Positions 9,411-23,318 of a stretch of 64,000 nucleotides of DNA are shown piece by piece; the first letter of the stretch is position 1, and the number at the start of each line of letters is the position of its first letter. The DNA is from Diphasiastrum complanatum. Taxonomy: Eukaryota; Streptophyta; Lycopodiopsida; Lycopodiales; Lycopodiaceae. Where the stretch lies: assembly GCA_029204225.1 (NCBI GenBank), contig CM055111.1:25362404-25426403 (forward strand). Direction: 5' to 3'. Under the pieces are notes generated by a model. That model worked only from the letters and a program-made list of their open reading frames with translations, was not told the DNA's origin and ran no database searches. The position numbers were made by a program, and so were the translations under genes.

Positions 9411-10640
9411 GTCAAGGTGCGAGAACATGTAGTCGGCCTTCGATTTTCAGGATGCTCATTACTTGAACGATTTGTTTAAGGCTGAGCATGAGAAATCTAA
9501 CATAATGTATAAGTGTTATGGACAAGTAAAAATGAAGAACGGATTTCATTGTAGTATAGCAAGGTCAAAAATCGATCCAATGGGGTGGAAGGTAATCTAG
9601 AGGACTGACAAACTCTCGTACGCTAAGAAATGTGGTAGTTGTCACTAGTTACCTCTTTCAAAGATTGCACTACATCTTAATAGAATGTAAAAACCGTAAT
9701 TAATCCTAGAAAATATGCATAGTTGGAATAGATCTCCTTCTTATCCTACATTTTGGCTGTTTGTGGGCACCATTCCTTTCATAGCTTTTGGCCTCTTTGG
9801 GTTCCAAGGCTTAATGGAAAAATGAAATCTAGCTACATACCACAAATTAGGGAAAAGACTAGCATGGAATCAAAAAAATTACGAATTTTTTCAATTTTGC
9901 TCACACAACTGCCAAAATTTCAAACGGCCATAACTTGGGGCTACAATGCACCAAATTGTGAAAGCACAGTACCAGTGCGTCAAAAAACTAGACAACAAAT
10001 CTTGATCTAGATTAGCAATTTGACACACAAGAAGCATTGATAATCATCAAACAAGACCATAGTCTCAAATCCGAACCCACACATGTGAAGAGCAGCCTGC
10101 TATACCGATTTAGAACAGTGTTTGAAGTCCTTGAAGTGATGGTTTCATTTGGTTCTCAAAAGTCAATGTACATAGAGAGTAGAAACTCGAGATTGCCAAT
10201 GAGCTCCAAAAATAATCTATCTTCTCACTATGGGAGCTTGGAATACATAGCAAAACTCACTTCGTTTGCCAAGTTAGGTGAATTTTCAACATGTAAGAAG
10301 GAAGTTAACTCATCACTTTTGCCCTAAAATGAAACCCTAGTCTATTTCCTAAGGTTATGCTTGGTACGTGCATGGTTGGTCAAAATCTTATCACAAATCA
10401 AGGTCTAGATCCTATAAAGTAGGAATCTCTACCAAATGGACAAAACCACTCCTTTTGACTCAAGCTAACCTACATTGGGTGTAGATTGCCATGTGGCACT
10501 TTGGCCATACAATTGTAGAAACAAAATTACAGACAAAATGTACAATATTCTACATGGCTAGATTTGCCAATGTTGGCAATTTTTCACAATCCTCATCAAA
10601 TCTAGCCTTGGAAACAATGATGCTTCTATCAATCACTCCA
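9411..10640. other. Unrecognised; may include the 3' LTR of copia D
   Basis: No convincing coding region. It lies immediately downstream (minus sense) of the copia D RNase H, where a 3' LTR is expected, but no partner repeat is present to prove it. Short ORFs at 9,753-10,010 and 10,037-10,327 have no recognisable motif. Confidence 0.3.
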
Positions 10641-10642
10641 AT

Positions 10643-11610
10643 TTAAGATCTAAACTTGAAAAATAAATCTTTAGGTAAATATTTAGTAAGCAAATCAGCC
10701 AAGCAACTTAATGACGGCACATGTTGGAGCTTGATCTCTTTGGCTTGCACTTTCTCCCTCACGAAATTATGAGCAATCTCGATGTGCTTGCTCCTTGCAT
10801 GGAATGTAGGATTAGTAGCAAGTGATTGGGCTGATTGGTTGTCACAATAGATGGTTGGTATCTCCTCCTCCATGACATGAAGCTCCACCAATAGTCTTTT
10901 GAGCCGCAAGACCTCCTTGCATGTTGATGTCAAGGTCTTGTACTCGGATTCTGTGGATGATAGGGAGGTGGTATCTTGCTTTTTGTAAAGCCATGATACT
11001 ACTCCATCACATAGAAAAGTGGCAAAGGCACTTGTTGATTTCCTATCCACTTTGTCACCTGCAAAATCCGAATCACTATAGGCTCTTAAGCCAAGATTAG
11101 TCCCTCTATACAATATGCCAAAATTTGTAGTAGATGAAATGTATCTAAAAACTCTTTTGGCCATCTTTCAATGTGAAACTAAAGGACTTTGCATGAATTG
11201 GCTTAACTTTCCAACACTATAACTAAGATCAGGTCTAGTTATAGTTAAATAAATCAAGGAGCCTATAAGTCTTCTTTATAAAGTGATGTCCTCAAAAGAT
11301 GCTTCATCGCCATCAATAGATGCTTTAACATGTTGCTTCAATGCCTTTTGTTATTTCAAATCTATCTAGGATGGATGTAGCATATTTAGATTGACAAATG
11401 AAGCTAAAATCACATTCTCTTGTAAGTTTTATTCCTAGAAGGAAGCTTAATAGGCCGAGATCAACCATCTTAAACTCTTTTGCCCAAGCAATTTTTACAT
11501 CTCTAATTCCATCTAGATCATTACCACCCAAAATAATGTCATCTACATACAATACAAGAATAATGATCTTAACATCATAAAATCTTATGTACCCCAAATT
11601 TGGATGCACA
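10643..11610 (-). mobile_element. Ty1/copia fragment D (RT C-terminal part and RNase H)
   Basis: RT remnant at 11,325-11,609 (ILVLYVDDIILGGND, FKMVDLGLLSFLLGI). A frameshifted stretch contains a TRPDL-like segment. RNase H follows at 10,643-11,164 with ILYRGTNLGLRAYSDSDFAGD, RKSTSAFATF, KKQDTTSLSSTESEY, DNQSAQSLATNPTFHARSKH and ADLLTKYLPK. The RNase H ORF is open to its natural end. It resembles copia A (same YRGD/G block and STSA.ATF), so both probably belong to one family. The upstream part is missing. Confidence 0.88.
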
Positions 11611-11639
11611 TCTAGATTTACCTACAAGATAGAAATCAT

Positions 11640-12195
11640 CAATTTACACATGCTAGAATTACGTAAATCACTAGGATCTGATCACAAGCACCCTCTAATA
11701 TAGTACTATCTCTATCCATACAAAAGCAACAATATATTGTCCTTCACATGTGTGAAGCAAGATCAACAACAAAAATGACATTCTACACACTAGAAATCAA
11801 GATATCTTGAGAAATACACATGAGATGGACATAGAATCAAAAGAGATGAATTCTTTAGATAAAATGAGAATCAAAAAATAGTTTATCCACACTAGTACTA
11901 CTTTTTATAGCTATCAAAATGTCACTTGGCCAATTTTTTCTAAACTTTTCCTCGATGGTACTTCATCCAAAAACCTAGAAATTCTAGTCTAGATGCAATG
12001 TATGAAAACTAGCCAATTAGAATGAATCCAAATCTGACCTCATCCATTTATCTACTTGAAAAAAATAGTATAAACACTATTTGGGCCTTTATTGACCAAA
12101 ATAAATCTATCTCTAAGTTGAAATTTCATGTTGGCCTCAAAATTGCCAAAATAGATCAACTAAACTAGTTCAATTTTTCACACATTTCACATGGC
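11640..12195. other. AT-rich spacer without recognisable gene
   Basis: This stretch lies between two oppositely oriented copia fragments. No LTR pair, motif or long ORF was found. Confidence 0.4.
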
Positions 12196-12199
12196 AAGC

Positions 12200-12740
12200 C
12201 TAGTTTGCACAAGAGAGTTTGTATGGACTTAAGCAAGCACCAAGGAGTTGCTATGCTAAGCTTTATACTTTTCTACTTTCTCAAAAAATCATAATGAGTT
12301 AGTATGATCATTTAATTTATTATAAATTTGTTGGAAATGATGTTACTATTCTTCTAATCTATGTGGATGATATCATTTTGAGTGGAGACAACAAGCAAGA
12401 TATTGATGATATCAAGATTCCACTCAAGGAGTTTGAGGTGCATGATCTTGGTCTTTTGCATTATATCTTCGAAATAGAGGTATTTAGAACTTCTCAATCT
12501 ACTTCCATTTGTCAATAGAAGTATGCGTATTCTTAAAGAATTTCATATGGTAGATGCTAAATCTATTGATACACCAATGGAGTTTGATGTAAAGCTCATT
12601 ATAAGAGGTAATGAAAGACCCTTCAAGGACATTACTCTCTATAGGAAGCTAGTTGGTTCACTCATATATCTAACCATCACAAGACCTGATCTTAGCTATT
12701 GTGTTGATATATTATGTCGTAATATACCAACACTGAATTG
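12200..12740 (+). mobile_element. Ty1/copia fragment E (RT C-terminal part)
   Basis: SLYGLKQAPRSCYAKLYTFL, then LLIYVDDIILSGDN with an intact YVDD near 12,356-12,370. It continues through a decayed VHDLGLLHYI and KSIDTPMEFDVKL to [21 protein letters not shown]. It breaks off after that, before RNase H. Several in-frame stops (after KIIMS, after SICQ) mark it as dead. Confidence 0.85.
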
Positions 12741-12759
12741 CTATATTTATGTAGTATTT

Positions 12760-13550
12760 AGATCGTTCCCCAAGAAAATAGCCCTTGAAAATTGTTAAGT
12801 TGATACATTATTGACTTATTTCGAATGAAATGGAGTCGAGAGAAAATCTGGTTGTCAACAGACATTTTGTAAGCAGCCAGTACCACTTTTAGGAAAGGTA
12901 AATACAGGTAATGAATGCTAAACAACCGTCCTTTCTCTATCAAACCGAAGATAAAGCGTTTTGTATGTAAAATGATATCAAAGTAACTCGAATGAATTAC
13001 ATTCTGACTGATTAAGTTGTCAACAAAGATTTGTGATATGTTCAATGCAGTCACGTACGAACACACAAAAAGTTAATCTTATTCATGAACTCAGGTGTTC
13101 TAGACAGACGTCCTCAACAACTAAAGTCCGGTCATGGTTAAAGAACTCAAGTAGTTTACAAATATGTTAGAAACAAATATCTTCGTTACTAACATGACTA
13201 CAGATCAATAACTCAGTTCCTCAGTCAGGGACTAGCATTTCAGAACATACATACTTTTACATCAGCAATTGTGGAAAACTGCACCAAAGGTATATTTACT
13301 CGAATGTCGAACACAAAGTATTCGCATAGACAGGTAAATAAGTTTAAAGACAGTTTTTTAATTCAACTTCACGGAAACACAGCAAGCAACTGTAATGAAA
13401 TATCGTACTATATGACCAAAGAATGATTCAAGTAATGCATACGAAATTGCTAGTAGATTCGAAATCACTCACACTCAGTAGTGCGGAGAACAAAGATTAA
13501 ATAAAATAACCTTGAACACTTTATTCACTTCTTCAATCTCAAACATACAG
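12760..13550. other. No gene recognised
   Basis: Unique-looking AT-rich DNA with scattered short ORFs and no family motif. It ends at a long CT tract. Confidence 0.4.
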
Positions 13551-13551
13551 T

Positions 13552-16550
<2,999 letters not shown>

Positions 16551-16954
16551 GCTATTTCTTTTTGGGTAAGCTGTGAATTTTGTAAGAAGCTTGAAAAGAT
16601 AGGTGGCGGTCGTATCGAAAGCACTCAAGTGGAAATACTGGAATGAATGGTAGACTGGAAACAATTGATAGATCCTTGTATTGCTCAAGGAAATGATGGC
16701 TTAGAAGGACACACCAATCTTCACTATTTTTGTTTTCAAATGATGAATGGCGAGCCAACCATGCAATGAAAATACTATTCTAATGATGGAGACAACGCAT
16801 GGAGTGAACCTTTCAAACTATTATAGTGTGCCCCTTCAAAAGATGAAGCCATCTTTCTAGCTTTTATGAAGGATCTGAATCAAGATGAAATGAAAGGAAT
16901 AATGTCCTTTTATTTGCAAAGTTTCCAAAATACAAGCATCGTAATGATGCATGT

Positions 16955-17611
16955 GTGGTTGAAACCACAAAACTTGTCGAATATCTTTCCAAACAAAAGA
17001 TGTTGTCAGGATCAATGTATAGCCAAGAGGCTTTCTGGCCACAATCCTTGCCAACCACTTTTGATTCATCTATATCAACTTCGATCAATGAGATCGAAAT
17101 GGATGTAGAGTCATTGCCCCAGAGCTTTTGTGGGCGAAAAGCTGATGCACCTTTGGTTGAATTCATCCCATGTAGAGAAGTTGTGTTGGACAAGTTTGTT
17201 GCAATGCGACTTCCAGATGAAGATGTTGTGGAGGGTTCCATACCTATTTGGGTGGCAAAAGTTGTCGAAGTGAAGAAAAACTCAGAAGGCTTGGCCACAG
17301 AGTTTAAAGCATTATGGTATGAACCAAAATCTAATCACAACGTAGAAATCAGAGACAAGTTGACAACTCCGAGGAGATTTGAGAGGAAGTCAAGGCTAGA
17401 GAGCACCTTGATCACAAGGATGCTTTTGTCCAAGCCCTCTACAACAACAAAGAAAAGACAAAGAAACAATTCAAGCCTAAGAGGGAGTCGAATCAAAGGC
17501 AGGACCGTGATCAGCAAGCAGAAGGGACTAGCAAAGGCAAGTGGAAGAACAAAGGGAGGTCGAAACAGCAAGGTGAAGATCAGCCAAGTACCATGGGGTA
17601 TAGATATCTGA
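16955..17611 (+). CDS. Unidentified 218-aa ORF, possible transposon-derived protein
   Basis: I do not recognise this gene. The middle (residues about 75-130) reads FVAMRLPDEDV, IPIWVAKVVEVKK and EFKALWYEP. This is a pattern of an aromatic 'W-[IVL]-[AG]-K-V' strand followed about 20 residues later by 'WYEP', like small Tudor/BAH-type barrels found at the C-terminus of many transposon-derived plant ORFs. The last 75 residues are strongly basic (KKRQRNN, RGSRIKGR, RTKGGRNSK), consistent with a nuclear protein. Upstream, a second frame (about 16,740-16,930) is also open and looks coding, so this may be the 3' part of a longer frameshifted gene. The assigned ATG is only the first in frame. Confidence 0.4.
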   Translation: MVETTKLVEYLSKQKMLSGSMYSQEAFWPQSLPTTFDSSISTSINEIEMDVESLPQSFCGRKADAPLVEFIPCREVVLDKFVAMRLPDEDVVEGSIPIWVAKVVEVKKNSEGLATEFKALWYEPKSNHNVEIRDKLTTPRRFERKSRLESTLITRMLLSKPSTTTKKRQRNNSSLRGSRIKGRTVISKQKGLAKASGRTKGGRNSKVKISQVPWGIDI

Positions 17612-17619
17612 TCAGATAT

Positions 17620-18185
17620 CACGACATCAGCAGGAGTATTCTAGATCGTGGCTAATCTGCCACTCTTGTAATTTGTGAGTCGTTGTAGATGTTTAATCAC
17701 TCTAATCTAGAAGTTACACGACGCGACTATATACTTTTTGTTTCATGCATAATGCTATAATGCTAGTAAGCAAGACAAGAAGTTAGAAGACCAAAAAAAT
17801 ACAAAACACGAGTCCGCCTGCGTGCAAGACAATTCTGTATAGGATCTATAGATCCACAAGTCCCTAGTAAGCGAGACACGATTCGTGAGAACTGTATTTC
17901 TCTCATGCCAACGCACTGTGTGGATCTGTCATGTAGTGCTTGAAGAATCAAGAAAATCAATAGATGATATTGTAGCTGTTGTGCACATTATTACTCTGTA
18001 TGATTGTATGATCTTGAATGTAAATTTGTCTGCTACAATTCATGTGTCTAATTCACTTGCTCATTTTAATTTCGCACTTTGGTTTGATCTTGTTGAATGC
18101 CACATTAATTTGTTAACGTAGATCAGCAGTGTCTGACTACTCTCTGAAGGATTGTAGGAATGATACAGCCGGCAGTGACCAACAA
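17620..18185. other. No gene recognised
   Basis: AT-rich spacer following the unidentified ORF. No motif or repeat was identified. Confidence 0.35.
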
Positions 18186-18189
18186 TCAT

Positions 18190-18560
18190 ATCTGAATTCC
18201 TGACGAACTGATCTTGTTCGCGAATCCTTTCGCTTCGTGTTTCGCCTCGCTTTGCTTCGTGATCACTTGGCCATAAGGGTAAATCAATTACAGAGCTCAT
18301 CTAGCTTTTGTTTTGTTTCGTCTCGTCTCATTACAGAGCCTGATTTACCTCGTCGTGAACGATTTCGCTTCATTTCATTTCATGTCGTTTCGCCATCTCT
18401 TTGCTTCCAACATGAATCAATGTCATAGCTCATTTAAGTTTCGCTTCATTTCGTTTTCTTCCAGATTTTGTCTCATTTTGTTTCGTTGTATTACAAGGCC
18501 TGATTGATCCAACTTGAACAAAAATAATTCGAGTTTCGCGAAAAGTTTCGCAAATCGTTT
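18190..18560. repeat. Degenerate TTTCG(C/T)TTCATTTCG repeats
   Basis: Loose tandem repeats rich in tttcgcttc, tttcgtctcg and catttcattt, alternating with an 'attacagagcctgattta' module at about 18,287, 18,331 and 18,490. The block ends with gagtttcgcgaaaagtttcgc, related in composition to the TTCGCGAA repeats at 4.4 kb. CpG-rich for this region. Noncoding. Confidence 0.6.
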
Positions 18561-19212
18561 GAGTTCTTCTTTTATCAGTTTGTCACCAGAGTTCTAGTTG
18601 GAAATTGCATTTTCTGAGTGCATTTTTCGCATCACTACGCGATTAATGAGCGGCATTGTGTGACTATAAGTGCCTTCTTTTTTTTATCAACGACATTCAT
18701 GGATGCTGCCCAACAAAGTTAAAATAAATGTCAATTTGGGATTAAAAAATTTTCATGACACTTCTATAAATAGTTTTGGAGATTGTGTTGCATAAGTTCT
18801 TAAATTATATGTTTCTTATAGTTTAGAAATATTGGACTTATCAAAATTTCAAGGAAAACATTTTATTGCAATTTTGTATTGTGTTAAACTTACATGAAAA
18901 GCAAAGAGAATATAATAAATTTAATTGAGAATATTTGTCAGAATTTTAAAAAAAAAAAAAAAGGAGTGAAAAATATTTGACATTGATCAATGGATCATAA
19001 TTGAAAAATAATAGTGCCTGAAAATGAAAGACGTTGCTTGGCATATTTTTAAACAATCAGACATACATTCGCTCATATGGTATATAATGTTGAGATGTAA
19101 ATACAAAATTTCTTTACAAGCAACAATTAGATAAAATGTTTAGCACAATTTATTTTACTTCATTTGCAGACAATTCTTCATTTACATCATTATTGATATC
19201 TTGCCATTCATC

Positions 19213-19626
19213 TTAATCAAGTTCTAAATGTAGTTCAAGTCTACGTATACATCTTGGAATGGACATAGGCACCTCTAGTTCGTTGCCTTGATCATTTGTG
19301 TCACTTTCACACTCATCTATTTTTTCATGAATTTTAAACAAATAGTCTCCTCTTGTTGGAAGATTATTAGTAGTAACATCATCAATGTTTTTATTGATTT
19401 CACTTTCAACTCTTTCGTCATTCTCATTGACATCCCAATCATCATTCTCTTGTGGCTCCATTGGATAATTAACTATTTCATCTTTTCCGTTATGTAGATT
19501 CTCTTTTGCATGATTTTCCTCATCGTGATCGCTTTCATCTTCTTTATCATGATTGTTTGTTGTTGCATCTTCGAGTTCAAATGTTCTTTTTTCTTGTTTT
19601 GGTTTGCATGACAAATAGCACCTCAT
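19213..19626 (-). pseudogene. Acidic low-complexity tail of the CACTA protein
   Basis: A 138-codon ORF dominated by Asp, Glu and Asn (for example KEDESDHDEENHAKEN), beginning MRCYLSCKPKQEK. It lies in the position where CACTA DUF4216 proteins have acidic C-terminal tails, 80 bp beyond the DUF4216 fragment. It is probably the same ancestral coding sequence separated by stops. Confidence 0.5.
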
Positions 19627-19704
19627 ATTGGATGGATTAAGATAAAGGGCTATTTGTGTACATACAAACGATATAAATGAGTTGGATATTTGAATCTAGT
19701 GTGC

Positions 19705-19960
19705 TCACAACAAGTGATTAAAAGTACCAACAATTATTATTTGCTCACAATGATTTGGTAAGACCAATGTTTCATTGGAAGTAAAAAGAATCTTTGTTGA
19801 ATCAAGAGCAAATATTCCATTTGAATCCAATCGTATAATTGCATGTGGCCCTTGACATACTATTTGAAACCATTTAACATTGAACAAAGAGCTCTTGAAA
19901 GATCTATAGTCAACTTTCAATATCTCTTGTATGGTTCCAACATAGTCGAGGTCACTTTCA
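19705..19960 (-). pseudogene. DUF4216 domain fragment
   Basis: The fragment contains YVGTIQEILKVDYRSFKSSL, LFNVKWFQ, then FALDSTKI and VLPNHCEQIIIV. Family members typically read YYG.I.EIL.LDY, LFK.KWF, VLAS...QVFYV. The match is clear by eye. It ends in a TAA after FNHLL. Confidence 0.7.
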
Positions 19961-20162
19961 ACGAAATTAGTTCCCTTGCACTACTACGACTGGCTTGATG
20001 AAACCTTGTCATCACCCCACAATCAAATGTCGTTCTTTTTTTGTTGATGCATTCAATGTGAAAGTGTTGTCCAACAGACCAAAGAGCAGTATGTCATCTA
20101 TATTGCCAGATTGAAACATATATATCAAATAATATACAAAATAATGTGTTATAATAACACAA

Positions 20163-20185
20163 TTATTATTATTTTTTTGTTGTTG

Positions 20186-20216
<31 letters not shown>

Positions 20217-20234
20217 ACTTATTATTGTTATTAG

Positions 20235-20265
<31 letters not shown>
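20163..20265. repeat. (ATT)n microsatellite, interrupted
   Basis: Runs of att/gtt trinucleotides with a few interruptions (tatactt, gttattag). The poly-Leu and poly-Asn ORFs across it are artefacts. Confidence 0.95.
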
Positions 20266-20266
<1 letters not shown>

Positions 20267-20904
20267 ATAGAGACAAACATGCCAACTATAATCATGTGCA
20301 ATATCTCACTGATATTTGTTTTCCACTTGCACAAGCATCATTCATGGCTTCATATAGCCAAGAAATGTTGCATTGATCTGGAAGATTCTCCGGTTCAATT
20401 AGAAAAACATGGCCCCTATGTGATCAATGCCACCGCCTTCTATCAATATGTTGTTGCTCTTAGATTTTTGGTATAAATTAATCCAAGGTGATATATAACA
20501 AAGACATGCAAACCTTGTCTCTCATACACAAAATCTGACACGTGTTTCTTTTTCCAGTTTGTTTGTTCTCCAATTTGTTGCTCTCTTCATCACTGTCATG
20601 CCACAATCTTGGAGCCCCTAGATTTGATTGTGTCAAGTACGTTGAAATGTAGAAAGAAAGACTTTTATGTCATCCAACCCTAGCATCCTTCTACACGTGC
20701 CTTTTGGCAAAAAAATCTTTTAGGACTTTCATAAAATGCTCCAAAAAAACATCCATCTTGCTTTGACAATGCCTGCTAGCTCCACCTCATCAACTTAGGT
20801 GAACCAAATGGTGAATTTGGATGTCCATGAATGATGGAGAGACACGTCTCTCGAAAGCACAAACAATCTCAATAGCTTTGAGATCTAGGTGTTCTATATC
20901 TCTT

Positions 20905-22535
20905 ATAATTGTCTTTCAAAGATATCCATCTGCATATTCATCGCATTCAAAAATACAAATTGGTCATTAATATATATGTGAAATGTGTTCATTTAACTGA
21001 CGTTAAGACTCATGAGCAATACTGTGCAAAGGTCAACAATTTTGAAATAACATTTTGTATATCTCATATATATTTCATGATCTAGAGTGCCATTGAGAGT
21101 GTAACAAGATTTCAATTGATTCCAAGTTTATCATATGGAATTGAGAGTTGGGCATCACTAAATTTTGTCACATGTAGTTGATTGTGAGACTCTTTATGTC
21201 CACTCAAGTAAGGTGCACGTGGGATTTTTGTAATGTCGATTTTTGTGGCTGATTTATGTATGAACCTCACAATTGCCATCTACTCAAGAGATTGGAATTT
21301 GATGACTTGCCTCCATAGGTGCAATACCGTATATTTGGTACAAGATGCTTTTTGGTGTGATCAACCTGTGGGATCATAGAGGGTGGGTGATCCCAATTCA
21401 AACACAATATACCAACTCAGCATGCATGGACGATTGGTATACAAAATGATGATTATTTTTTTGTAGGGGTTTTTGTTGACTTGTGTTTCCATTTGTGCAT
21501 GATTGTTGTAGGTCTTTGGACCTCGAGGGGTGGAGCTATTTGCACAATAAGTGTTTAGAGGGCATAAGCATTTTTTGTAATTTGTTGTGTTTGGTTTTAT
21601 TTCAAAGCCACTTTATTTTCTGGTTTTACTTCAAGAGGCACTCCAAAGCACGTGTTGCTTCAGATTGTGGCAATTTATTTAAACTTGAGGGTCATGTGAG
21701 ATTTTGAGATTCGGACAAAACCAAATTCAATCAAGAGGATCAATAGAATTCTAGGGTCAGGTCAATAAGATGGTTGGAATGGACGTGGGTGATAAACGTC
21801 ATCAACAAAGTATTGTTATGAAATAATGAGTTTCTTTGTTTGGAATCATAAATTTGTTCACATTTTGTAGATTAGTTATTTTGGCAATGAGAGGGCCATG
21901 TAGTGATGGCAAGCGAAAGGGGTGAAGGTCTTGATCCACCACCCTTTTGCTCTTTGGTGTACAAGTTTGTTTGGCATCAATGTAGGGACCATATTCCAAT
22001 TTCAACAATTTGGAATCTTTATTGACAATTGATATTCGTTCTCGTATTCGACACAACCCAAACTTGAACCAGTTTAAACTCATGTGAATGTAAAGTAGTT
22101 TCAAAGTTAAAAAACTATAATTCCAATCGTAGTTATCATATCTCTATTCATCTCATGTCTCGAAATGCTTTGTCATGGTTTTGGCTTACATATCTTGAAT
22201 AGAGCATTGTATCAAACTTATCATCCCTAGCTCTATTGTTTCACTCGTGAAATGGTGTTTAATGCCATGTGTTTGGTTTTTCTTTTTTTTTGAGATATGA
22301 GATTTTTTTATTGTAAAAGGATGAATTGTTGGCTGTTTTCATAATTCTTACGAGTTTGAATCAACACTTATTGACTCATTTGTTATTTCCATAAGACTAG
22401 ATTATTTCTTTTCTTGTTTAGTAGATGCTATGCTACATATCTCAATACAACACTATCAATTGATATTAGAGTATATTATAATCGTTTTGTTTTTCTAGAT
22501 GCCACTAAAAGAAATATTATTATTGATTGTTCACT
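20905..22535. other. No gene recognised
   Basis: AT-rich DNA upstream (minus sense) of the CACTA relic, where its transposase would lie. No transposase motif was recognisable. ORFs at 21,483-21,707 and 21,802-22,104 have no family features. Confidence 0.35.
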
Positions 22536-22540
22536 TTCTT

Positions 22541-22665
22541 AGGGTATGCTCGAAGTAAGGGTAAAGATTATGAGGAGACATTTGCACTAGTTGCAAAGTG
22601 GACTACTTTGAGACTCTTGTTTGCCCTAGCAACTAGGTTTGGATGGAAAGTCCATCAAGCTTTTA
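22541..22665 (+). mobile_element. Tiny copia RT fragment
   Basis: About 40 residues are readable: SKGKDYEETFA, then AKWTTLRLLFALATRFGWKVHQ, the central copia RT block. It begins and ends abruptly. It lies 650 bp beyond the 3' end of the potassium transporter gene. Confidence 0.85.
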
Positions 22666-22953
22666 GAGCTCCTAAAAAAGTATAGACAAGAGAAAGCAGC
22701 AATAATCAGCGGGTGCATACTCTTCTTATGCATAGTTTTGATGCTCAAAGGATCGATGTGAGGTTTTTTGTTTAATATACATGACATATAGCCTTATTGA
22801 AAATAACGAGCATCACAAACGAGACCACCTCCACATTAGCTCCTCTACTCAAAATGTCAAGCAGGACATGCATGGTGCATGAACTGGTAGTAATATGAAC
22901 AAAATCAGTAGTGAAAAAATAACTTTCCTCAAGCTGTGTTCACAGTTCACAGA

Positions 22954-22954
<1 letters not shown>

Positions 22955-22994
<40 letters not shown>
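22955..22994. repeat. (GA)n microsatellite
   Basis: About 40 bp of alternating ga, roughly 325 bp past the transporter stop codon, possibly in its 3' UTR. Confidence 0.95.
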
Positions 22995-22996
<2 letters not shown>

Positions 22997-23318
22997 TCTT
23001 CCCTCTACATAGTGTGATACAGGTAAGAAGAATGAGAGTCCTTAAATGGACTTCAGATCTTGTGGAATGTTGCGTATAAATTGCAAATTTACATTTTAGC
23101 TACAGATTTGCAGCATCACTCTCTCCCTTGTTGCCATTTTGTGAGCAGGTGAAGTAGAGCTACTTGGATTCAGTAAAATTTTCTGGCATCTGTTGGAACT
23201 TAGTAATGGTCTTCGCAATACTTCTGTAGCCAGGACTGCTACTTTCTGCTCTAGACTTTGTTCAGAAGCAGTTGTCTGAAGAGACAATGAGCTTACCATT
23301 CTCACATATTGAAGTGAG

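Larger units (their letters stand above)
19213..20900 (-). mobile_element. CACTA (En/Spm) transposon relic with DUF4218 and DUF4216
   Basis: On the minus strand, 20,760-20,880 reads EIVCAFERRVSPSFMDIQIHH and, after a frameshift, VDEVELAGIVKARWM. This matches the DUF4218 signature (cysteine-Leu-Glu-Arg...PPSFFD...VHL...E...GPV..RWM). Next, 19,705-20,050 reads TIQEILKVDYRSF, LFNVKWF and VLPNHCEQ, the DUF4216 signature. The order DUF4218 then DUF4216 is that of plant CACTA transposase-associated proteins. A 138-aa acidic tail ORF follows at 19,213-19,626. Several stops and frameshifts are present. CACTA terminal repeats were not found. Confidence 0.7.

Noticed and set aside
20111-20476. Leu-rich 121-aa ORF resembling a transmembrane protein
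   Set aside because: Its hydrophobic part is the (ATT)n microsatellite. The remainder overlaps the CACTA relic on the opposite strand.
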